Assembly: GCA_017990865.1 (NCBI GenBank)
Contig: JAGNNB010000227.1
Span: 1 to 5,569, forward strand
Direction: 5' to 3'
Source of the DNA: Lysobacteraceae bacterium
Lineage (GTDB): Bacteria > Pseudomonadota > Gammaproteobacteria > Xanthomonadales > Xanthomonadaceae
Length of the DNA: 5,569 nucleotides
In this document: positions 1 to 4,798 of the stretch, piece after piece
Position numbering within the stretch: position 1 is the stretch's first letter
Layout of the letters: each line of letters starts with the position of its first letter
Notes under the pieces: model-generated
What the model saw: only the letters and a program-made list of their open reading frames with translations
The model's database searches: none
What the model was told of the DNA's origin: nothing
Made by a program: the position numbers and the translations under genes

Positions 1-24
1 ATCGCGGCCAGCATCGTCGGCTGA
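1..24 (+). CDS. 3' end of an unidentified upstream gene (partial)
   Basis: The first seven codons of the window read IAASIVG followed by TGA at 22-24, and the next gene starts two bases later, so this is almost certainly the tail of the preceding gene of the same operon. The visible residues are small and hydrophobic, which would suit the end of a membrane helix. DUF4178/aminopropyltransferase operons often contain a DUF350 (YjfL-like) membrane protein at this position, but seven residues cannot establish that identity. The call rests on the frame and the tight spacing only. Confidence 0.5.
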   Translation: MAASIVG

Positions 25-26
25 GC

Positions 27-818
27 ATGATCGTCCCCTTCGACTTGCTGCGCGTCGGCGACGCGCTGTTCTTCGATGCCGTCGAGTACATCGCCGTCGG
101 CAGCATGACCCTGCGCACGGCCGAGGACGACGAATGGCGCGAATGGCTGTTGGTGCCGCACGACATTCGCGCGGAGGAAGCGCTGCGCACCGATCGACAC
201 CGCTGGCTCAGCCACGAGCCGGGCGATGGGCTGCGGCTGTGGTCGCCGATCGCGCTGCCCGATAACGTCGACGCGCCATCGCTCAAGATCGGACATCGTC
301 TGCGCTATCGCGATCGCGACTATCGCGTGGAAGACCGCTATCGCTTCCGTCCGGCCGCGATCTTCGGCGATGTCGGCGATGACGCGACGACGCAGGAGTC
401 GTTCGACGCCGTGGATCTGCGCGGCGGTCCCCATTTGTTGTCGATCGAGTGGAACGCGCGCGGCATCGACGCCACGTTGGGTCGGAAAATCGGCAGTCAC
501 GAACTGCTGCGTTGGTCGCGCGAAGCCGGCGGCGCGTTCGCCATTCGCGTTCGCGACGCCGGAAGCAAGGTCGCACGGGCCAGCGGCGCAGTCGGGAAAG
601 ACGACGAACCGTCGTCGGTGTTCTCCGTCCGACACCCACTGTGGCAATGGATTTCCTGGGGCGCGGTTTTCCTGGTGGTGATCCTGTTGCAGCAGTGCGA
701 CAGCAACAGCGACTGCGAGCAGCGGTTGAACCCGGCGACCGGCCAGTATGCCACCTACTGCGAAGACGGCATCCGCTCCGGCGGGAGTCGCAATTTCGGC
801 AGTTGGGGCGGGAAGTGA
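27..818 (+). CDS. DUF4178 domain protein with C-terminal membrane anchor
   Basis: A 263-residue protein. Residues about 7-70 (a GDALFFDAVEYIAVG stretch and a later WLSHE) and about 87-165 (LKIGHRLRYRDRDYRVED, then HLLSIEW) look like two copies of the small beta-rich DUF4178 unit, whose copies typically open with a hydrophobic 'Gd.l.y....Y.V' pattern. Residues about 206-222 form one hydrophobic membrane segment. The last 40 residues are polar, with Cys224, Cys230 and Cys245 and a Gly/Ser-rich end. There is no signal peptide, so the DUF4178 part probably lies in the cytoplasm and the cysteine-bearing tail in the periplasm; this topology is inferred. The ATG lies two bases after the preceding stop with no clear Shine-Dalgarno, suggesting translational coupling, and the stop overlaps the start of the aminopropyltransferase gene. 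DUF4178 has no assigned biochemical activity; its neighbours point to polyamine and envelope-stress functions. Confidence 0.85.
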   Translation: MIVPFDLLRVGDALFFDAVEYIAVGSMTLRTAEDDEWREWLLVPHDIRAEEALRTDRHRWLSHEPGDGLRLWSPIALPDNVDAPSLKIGHRLRYRDRDYRVEDRYRFRPAAIFGDVGDDATTQESFDAVDLRGGPHLLSIEWNARGIDATLGRKIGSHELLRWSREAGGAFAIRVRDAGSKVARASGAVGKDDEPSSVFSVRHPLWQWISWGAVFLVVILLQQCDSNSDCEQRLNPATGQYATYCEDGIRSGGSRNFGSWGGK

Positions 819-2329
819 TCGAAACGCCCGCGCCGGCGCGGTTGGGCATCGCGGTGGTGCTCACCGCGGCGGCGGCGATCGTGTACGAACTGTTGATCGG
901 CACGCTGTCGACGTATCTCAACGGCGACAGCGCGCTGCAGTTCTCGCTGACCATCGGCACGTTCCTCGCCGCGATGGGCACCGGCGCATTCGCGGCGCGC
1001 GAGGTCGGCGACGATCCGCTGCCGCGTTTGCTGCGTATCGAAATCGCGGTGGCGCTGCTCGGCGGTTTCAGCGGCCTGCTGCTGTACGCCGCGAACGGAT
1101 TGGCGCCCGGCGGCTATCTCGCCTGCATGGTCGCGTTGGTCGCGGCGATCGGCCATCTGGTCGGCATGGAGCTGCCGATGCTGGCCGAGCTGCTGCGGCG
1201 CGCGGGCGGTTGGCGGAATGCGTTCGCCGGTGCGCTGTCGCTGGATTACTTCGGCTCGCTGATCGGCTCGCTCGCGTTTCCCTTCGTGCTGCTGCCCACG
1301 TTCGGCGCGGTGAAGACCGCGCTGCTGACCGGCGTCGTCAATCTCGTCGCGGTGTGGCTGTTGTCGCCGCGCGCCGCGCGCCCGGACCTGCGCGGATCGC
1401 GTCGGGTGGCGCTCGTCGCGCTGGCGCTGCTGATCGCCGGCATCGTCGGCGCGCACCGCATCGTGTCCGGCTTCGAGGAACTGCTGTACCGCGATCACGT
1501 GCTGCATGCGGAGACCACGCGCTTCCAGCGCATCGTCGTCACCCGTTTTCGCGACGATCTGCGCCTGTACTCCGATCGCGAACTGCAGTTCTCCAGCCGC
1601 GACGAATACCGCTATCACGAAGCGCTGGTGCATCCGCTGATGGCGGCGGTGCGGCACCCCGAGCAAGTCCTGATCGTCGGCGGCGGCGACGGCTTGGCGG
1701 TGCGCGAAGTGTTGAAGGATGCGCGCGTGCTCGGCGTCACCGTGGTCGATATCGATCCGAAGATGACCGCGCTGGCGCGCGACTTCGGTCCGATCGTCGC
1801 GCTCAACCGCGACGCGCTGTCCGACCCGCGGGTGCGGGTGGTGAACGCCGACGGCTACCGCTTTCTGCTGCACGACTCGCGCACCTACGACGCGGTGCTG
1901 CTGGACCTGCCCGACCCGCGCACAGAAGCCATCGCCCGGCTGTATTCGCGCGAGTTCTACCTGCGCCTGCTGTCGCGCCTCAACCCCGAAGGCGCGCTGA
2001 CGACGCAGGCGAGCTCGCCGTACTTCACCCGCGAGGCGTTCTGGAGCATCGACGCCACCCTGCGCGCGGCCGGTTTGCAAACCCGGCCGTATCGCGCATA
2101 CGTGCCCTCGTTCGGCGAATGGGGTTTCGTGATGGCATCGCGGCGGCCGATCGACTGGCCGGCCCTGCGCTTGACGCTGCCGCGACGTTGGCTGACCCGC
2201 GCGATCCTCGACGATGCGGCGACCTTCGACGCCGACACCGCGGCGACGGCGAACGCGCCGGTGAGCACGTTCGAGTCCCCCGCCGTCTGGCGGCTGTACC
2301 GCCGACGCGTGCGCTACTGGAAGGATTGA
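815..2329 (+). CDS. speE: membrane-embedded polyamine aminopropyltransferase (spermidine synthase-like)
   Basis: 504 residues from a GTG start at 815-817 that overlaps the preceding TGA (816-818). The frame stays open far upstream, but that extension covers the DUF4178 gene in another frame and is rejected. Residues 10-216 hold about seven hydrophobic helices, including the family signature YELLIGTLSTYLNGDS followed by QFSLTIG. Residues about 225-440 are the Rossmann-fold aminopropyltransferase domain: Gln238, YHEA (267-270), the nucleotide loop GGGDG (289-293), VDIDP (311-315, with Asp312 where the acidic residue contacting decarboxylated SAM is expected), and DLPDP (364-368) followed by LYSREFY. 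Asp364 aligns with the catalytic Asp of soluble SpeE. By family, the reaction is aminopropyl transfer from decarboxylated SAM to a polyamine such as putrescine; the substrate of membrane forms is less certain. It is translationally coupled to the DUF4178 gene. No speD is visible in the window. Confidence 0.88.
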   Translation: MIETPAPARLGIAVVLTAAAAIVYELLIGTLSTYLNGDSALQFSLTIGTFLAAMGTGAFAAREVGDDPLPRLLRIEIAVALLGGFSGLLLYAANGLAPGGYLACMVALVAAIGHLVGMELPMLAELLRRAGGWRNAFAGALSLDYFGSLIGSLAFPFVLLPTFGAVKTALLTGVVNLVAVWLLSPRAARPDLRGSRRVALVALALLIAGIVGAHRIVSGFEELLYRDHVLHAETTRFQRIVVTRFRDDLRLYSDRELQFSSRDEYRYHEALVHPLMAAVRHPEQVLIVGGGDGLAVREVLKDARVLGVTVVDIDPKMTALARDFGPIVALNRDALSDPRVRVVNADGYRFLLHDSRTYDAVLLDLPDPRTEAIARLYSREFYLRLLSRLNPEGALTTQASSPYFTREAFWSIDATLRAAGLQTRPYRAYVPSFGEWGFVMASRRPIDWPALRLTLPRRWLTRAILDDAATFDADTAATANAPVSTFESPAVWRLYRRRVRYWKD

Positions 2330-2357
2330 TCGGGAACGATGGATCGGGGAACGATCC
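2328..2357 (+). repeat. tandem pair of small palindromes after speE
   Basis: Two near-identical units, GATCGGGAACGAT (2328-2340) and GATCGGGGAACGAT (2342-2355), stand one base apart and begin inside the speE stop codon. Each is also a hairpin: the second has a 6-bp stem, GGATCG/CGATCC (2341-2346 and 2352-2357), around a 5-base loop. No T-run follows, so it does not look like a standard intrinsic terminator. It may be an operator, an RNA-processing site or chance. Confidence 0.45.
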
Positions 2358-2371
2358 GCGACACGGCGCGC

Positions 2372-2377
2372 TATCAT
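2372..2377 (+). promoter_or_regulatory. possible -10 element upstream of the four-helix membrane protein gene
   Basis: TATCAT lies 33 bases upstream of the ATG at 2411, in otherwise GC-rich intergenic DNA, and is a fair match to TATAAT. No good TTGACA-like -35 sits 16-18 bases upstream; GGAACG at 2348-2353 is at a spacing more typical of an ECF-type promoter, but the -10 does not clearly fit that class. A separate promoter here makes sense, because the gene follows speE by 81 bases. Confidence 0.3.
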
Positions 2378-2410
2378 CGCCGCGGAATTTCATCGGGGAG
2401 AGCGAACCAC

Positions 2411-2815
2411 ATGAACGGCGCAGGCGGCACACCGGGCGGCATCGGACAATTCTTCATCGGCCTGATGTGCGCCGTCGCGGGCGGCTGGCTGCTCACCAAC
2501 CAGGTCCACGTCAGCAGCGGCGGCGGCTGGTACCTGTGGGGCATGAACGGCTTCGGCTTGTCGCTGATTCCTTTCATCCTCGGCGTCGGCATGATCTTCT
2601 TCAACGGCAAATCCATCGCCGGCTGGTTGTTGCTCGCCGCGGGCTTGGTGATCGTGTTCGTCGGCATCCTGTCGAACCTGCAGATCTATTTCCGCTCCAC
2701 CAGCCTGTTCAACACGCTGATGATGTTCGGCCTGTTGGCCGCGGGCTTGGGGTTGATGGCGGCGTCGCTCAAAAGCAAACCGGCGACGGCGGACAGCAAG
2801 AGCAGCGATCACTGA
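2411..2815 (+). CDS. uncharacterised four-helix inner-membrane protein
   Basis: 134 residues. The start at 2411 is chosen over an in-frame ATG at 2339 because GGGGAG (2395-2400) is a good ribosome binding site with a 10-base spacer, and because the extra 24 residues are Arg-rich and do not resemble a signal. Four hydrophobic segments lie at about 11-29, 46-64, 69-87 and 101-119. The first loop (31-45) is Gly/Ser/Trp-rich (SSGGGWYLWG), and the C-terminal tail is short, polar and Lys/Ser-rich. I do not recognise the family and see no catalytic motif, so it could be a small envelope or stress protein. A relic of a second copy of its 3' end lies at 3420-3491, so the gene had a paralogue nearby. 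No clear terminator follows: the perfect stem CGCTC/GAGCG at 2817-2830 lacks a T-run. Confidence 0.85.
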   Translation: MNGAGGTPGGIGQFFIGLMCAVAGGWLLTNQVHVSSGGGWYLWGMNGFGLSLIPFILGVGMIFFNGKSIAGWLLLAAGLVIVFVGILSNLQIYFRSTSLFNTLMMFGLLAAGLGLMAASLKSKPATADSKSSDH

Positions 2816-3005
2816 CCGCTCTCGCGAGCGTCGCGCCGATTTCAATTGGCTGCGATGCTTGTCGATGTTCGCCGCGACAGGCCGGTGGCGCAGGAATGCG
2901 TTGCGCGCGCTCGGGAACGTGCGCTGAATGCATGGCCCTCATTTCGGTGAGCGTCAGCCGACGTGGGGACAATCGTGTTCCCTTCGGAATTTCAGGAACG
3001 CACAC

Positions 3006-3275
3006 ATGGGCTTGATCATTTGGTTGATCGTCGGTGGCGTGATCGGTTGGCTCGCCAGCGTCATCATGAAGCGCGATGGTCAACAGGGCATTCTGCTCAA
3101 TGTCGTCGTCGGCATCGTCGGTTCGTTTCTCGGCGGTTTTCTGCTCGCGCCGATGCTGGGGTCCGGCACAGTGAACAGCGGCGATTTTTCGCTGCCGGGC
3201 TTGCTGGCGTCACTCGGCGGTGCAGTCGTGTTGCTGCTTCTGCTGAATTTGTTTTCGCGAGGCCGTGCGCGCTGA
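3006..3275 (+). CDS. GlsB/YeaQ/YmgE family stress-response membrane protein
   Basis: 89 residues, the usual size for this family (formerly called transglycosylase-associated protein). The start at 3006 follows AGGAA (2994-2998) by a good spacing, and an in-frame ATG at 2928 would only add a polar leader with no ribosome binding site. Three hydrophobic segments lie at about 2-20, 29-49 and 62-83. Family hallmarks are visible: the opening IIWLIVGGVIGWLAS, then the short polar turn MKRDGQQG, then ILLNVVVGIVGSFLGG. Members are small inner-membrane proteins induced in general stress responses (GlsB in Gram-positives, YeaQ and YmgE in E. coli); their molecular role is not settled. The gene is monocistronic here, with 190 bases of upstream non-coding DNA and a strong terminator beginning 25 bases after the stop. 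I could not identify a convincing promoter in the upstream gap. Confidence 0.88.
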   Translation: MGLIIWLIVGGVIGWLASVIMKRDGQQGILLNVVVGIVGSFLGGFLLAPMLGSGTVNSGDFSLPGLLASLGGAVVLLLLLNLFSRGRAR

Positions 3276-3299
3276 TCGCGCGACATTTGCGACACGAAG

Positions 3300-3331
3300 A
3301 AACGCCCGGCCGATGCCGGGCGTTTTCTTTT
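3300..3331 (+). terminator. strong intrinsic terminator after the GlsB-family gene
   Basis: A perfect 11-bp stem, AAACGCCCGGC (3300-3310) with GCCGGGCGTTT (3315-3325), closes a CGAT loop and runs into a T-rich stretch (TTTTCTTTT, 3323-3331). It ends transcription of the GlsB-family gene 25 bases upstream. The A-rich 5' flank gives it only a short U-run on the opposite strand, so function as a bidirectional terminator is possible but weaker. Confidence 0.93.
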
Positions 3332-3377
3332 GGCGGCGAGCGCGAGCGATAACGCGCCAGAACCGAAAACCCGCATA

Positions 3378-3398
3378 GGGTGCGCCTTGGGCGCACCG
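3378..3398. repeat. GC-rich hairpin, possible dispersed intergenic repeat
   Basis: GGTGCGCC (3379-3386) and GGCGCACC (3390-3397) form a perfect 8-bp stem with a TTG loop, preceded by CATAG and followed by GCACTC. Intergenic elements of the type 'TAGGGTGCGC...GCGCACC' are common in gammaproteobacterial genomes, and this one has that look, but copy number cannot be judged from one window. No T-run follows, so it is not an obvious terminator. It lies 22 bases before the gene relic at 3420. Confidence 0.5.
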
Positions 3399-3419
3399 CA
3401 CTCATCGCCGCGATCGAAA

Positions 3420-3491
3420 CTGGGGTTGATGGCGGCGTCGTTGAAGAGCAAACCAGCGACCGACAAGATTAAGAGCGGCGATGTGAGTTGA
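3420..3491 (+). pseudogene. 3' relic of a paralogue of the four-helix membrane protein gene
   Basis: Codons from 3420 to the TGA at 3489-3491 read LGLMAASLKSKPAT, then a diverged tail DKIKSGDVS. The end of the protein at 2411-2815 reads LGLMAASLKSKPAT, then ADSKSSDH. At DNA level 3421-3440 equals 2748-2767 without a mismatch. The next 20 bases differ at four sites, and every difference leaves the amino acid unchanged (Leu, Lys, Pro). Synonymous divergence means the two copies were both under protein-level selection before this one was cut down. Homology stops abruptly at 3420, and no start codon or ribosome binding site belongs to it. The frame happens to be open back to the GlsB-family stop, but it passes through the terminator and the hairpin, so I treat that as accidental. 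Confidence 0.8.
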
Positions 3492-3557
3492 TTTCACAAC
3501 GATAATGCTAAGGCCATGAGATTCCCTGGTCTTCAGCAATTGACGAAAGCACAATTC

Positions 3558-4715
3558 TCAGCTTAAGCGCGGGCCGCGCTCCTTCTCTGCGGTCGGCGAC
3601 ATCTCTGCAATTGTCTGCGTATTTGCAGACTGGCGCTGATTGCTCTGATCGATATCTGCGCTGATCTTGGCAATATTCTGTCCAAGCGCATACGCAATTT
3701 CTACATTCACACTGTTCGCAAAATCCATGTTCTTGCCGTCAAAAGCGAATATGCGCGCATTGTTTTTGCCTGGGACGACCAATAGATCGGAATTACCTGC
3801 ATCGATGCCTTCCAGTCGAAAGCGGGGGTGCTGCACTACCTCGCGAAGCAGCGAAGCAGCCAACAGCTCACGCCCGCTCTGATCCAGCGCGGCTTGTTTG
3901 CCGAAATCGATCGTATTGATACCGTCTTCGAGTCGGCGAAAACGCGTGTTCTCTGGGTGTTTTTCCTGATTCACCATCAGGGTTACCTTGCCATCTTCTA
4001 TATAGGCGCCATGCTGATCCATACGGACAGTCGATTGCGCGATAGGAACCTTGTACTGCATGCGGTCATTGATCTCTTTAAGTGCGTCAATTCTATTTGC
4101 ATAAGCGTCCTTTGAAAGCATTCCCTTCATCCACATCTCGCTGAAAGCATTAAATTTAGTGTTTTGTGGTGCGTCTTTATAAGCATGAAAAGCATCGACC
4201 ATAGCCTTAGAGTTATGTGCGTCGCCCGGATTCCATCCCTCTTTTTTTTCGATCCTCTTGTAAGCGCTGTCTTTTGTTTCGTAGCCCATCGAGATTTCGG
4301 AAGTTTTTTTGCCGAATCCGTGATAGCCATCCGCAAAGCTCAGTATGTTGTGCCCTGGTGTATTTTGGCGGCGAAAGCCAAAGAGACCGGAATCTATGAC
4401 TTGTGGGTTCACACCATCAAGTTCAATTTGGTATTTGCCACCAGCAAAATTCCCCTTAAGGCCCTCAGCCTTGCCTTTAGCATCTGCTATCTCACTCCAA
4501 ACAAAAGCTTTTTTTAGGTCGTCAAGATCTGTGCGTTTTGCCAGATGCATCATAATTCCAGAAAATTCCTTGTAGTCGATGACAGAGCTTTTTTCATCAG
4601 GGTCTTTCGCAGCCAAGATGTATTCGTTGGCGATGTTCTTCAGATGTTTCTTTTCTTTTTCGCCAAGATTTTCGAAAGAAATAGGGTTTTGGAAAGCCTT
4701 GTCTTTGCTGCTCAT
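3558..4715 (-). CDS. candidate XVIPCD-type type IV secretion effector with unknown N-terminal domain
   Basis: 385 residues, no signal peptide, no membrane helix and no cysteine. The start at 4715 is supported by AAGGAG with an 8-base spacer; a longer in-frame version to 4973 would run into the exonuclease gene and is rejected. Residues about 252-367 fit XVIPCD, the C-terminal domain that VirD4 recognises in effectors of the Xanthomonadales bacteria-killing T4SS: HPENTRF, an amphipathic helix, then DQSGRELLAASLLREV, GIDA, RIFAFDG, SVNVEIAYALGQN and a Gln-rich end (Gln357, 360, 362, 367). The N-terminal ~240 residues should carry the toxic activity but match no family I know. They are charged and contain a His/Asp/Asn-rich stretch (GHN 121-123, DGYHG 129-133, GDAHN 164-168, His177). 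GC content is far below that of its neighbours. No immunity gene is adjacent. The family assignment comes from pattern recall, not from a profile search. Confidence 0.75.
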   Translation of the reverse strand: MSSKDKAFQNPISFENLGEKEKKHLKNIANEYILAAKDPDEKSSVIDYKEFSGIMMHLAKRTDLDDLKKAFVWSEIADAKGKAEGLKGNFAGGKYQIELDGVNPQVIDSGLFGFRRQNTPGHNILSFADGYHGFGKKTSEISMGYETKDSAYKRIEKKEGWNPGDAHNSKAMVDAFHAYKDAPQNTKFNAFSEMWMKGMLSKDAYANRIDALKEINDRMQYKVPIAQSTVRMDQHGAYIEDGKVTLMVNQEKHPENTRFRRLEDGINTIDFGKQAALDQSGRELLAASLLREVVQHPRFRLEGIDAGNSDLLVVPGKNNARIFAFDGKNMDFANSVNVEIAYALGQNIAKISADIDQSNQRQSANTQTIAEMSPTAEKERGPRLS

Positions 4716-4723
4716 TGAGCGCG

Positions 4724-4729
4724 CTCCTT
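4724..4729 (-). promoter_or_regulatory. ribosome binding site of the effector gene
   Basis: On the minus strand AAGGAG stands 8 bases before the ATG at 4715-4713. This is the best Shine-Dalgarno in the region, and it decides the start over the much longer open frame that continues to 4973. Confidence 0.75.
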
Positions 4730-4743
4730 GCGTATCAAGAAAT

Positions 4744-4772
4744 AATATAGTGAGAATTGGGTTTGATGAGCA
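4744..4772 (-). promoter_or_regulatory. possible promoter of the effector gene
   Basis: In the 83-base gap after the exonuclease stop, the minus strand has an AT-rich patch with TATATT (4749-4744), which overlaps a second -10-like TATTAT. At 17-bp spacing the -35 position reads TGCTCA (4772-4767), only 3 of 6 to consensus. The gene may therefore have its own weak or activator-dependent promoter rather than relying on read-through from the exonuclease gene. No terminator hairpin was seen between the two genes. Confidence 0.35.
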
Positions 4773-4798
4773 GAGCCTAAATTGATTGTTCTCTTGAA

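Noticed and set aside
449..814. Upstream extension of the aminopropyltransferase reading frame
   Set aside because: It lies wholly over the DUF4178 gene in another frame, is Arg-rich and low-complexity, and the true protein begins naturally with a membrane helix after the GTG at 815.
755..2377. 540-residue open frame on the minus strand opposite speE
   Set aside because: Its composition (Arg, Gln, His, Ala rich, no domains) is the usual antisense shadow of a high-GC gene; the plus strand encodes clear family motifs.
2817..2830. Hairpin CGCTC/GAGCG just after the four-helix gene as a terminator
   Set aside because: Short stem with no following T-run; such stems are frequent by chance in this GC-rich DNA.
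2902..2930. Promoter TTGCGC-17-CTGAAT upstream of the GlsB-family gene
   Set aside because: Only 3 of 6 bases match the -10 consensus and other equally weak pairs exist in the 190-base gap.
748..3015. 755-residue open frame on the plus strand
   Set aside because: Arg/Ala-rich frame-shifted shadow running across three real genes and their intergenic regions.
3276..3491. Read-through of the GlsB-family stop into the gene relic, since the frame is open to 3491
   Set aside because: The frame runs through a strong terminator and a hairpin repeat; long open frames are expected by chance at this GC.
3483..3498. Short stem around GTTG/CAAC downstream of the effector as its terminator
   Set aside because: Only 4 bp of stem and no U-run in the minus-strand direction.
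4164..4517. 117-residue plus-strand open frame opposite the effector
   Set aside because: No ribosome binding site or family features; considered as a possible antisense immunity gene but it lacks a signal peptide and is explained as a shadow of the effector gene.
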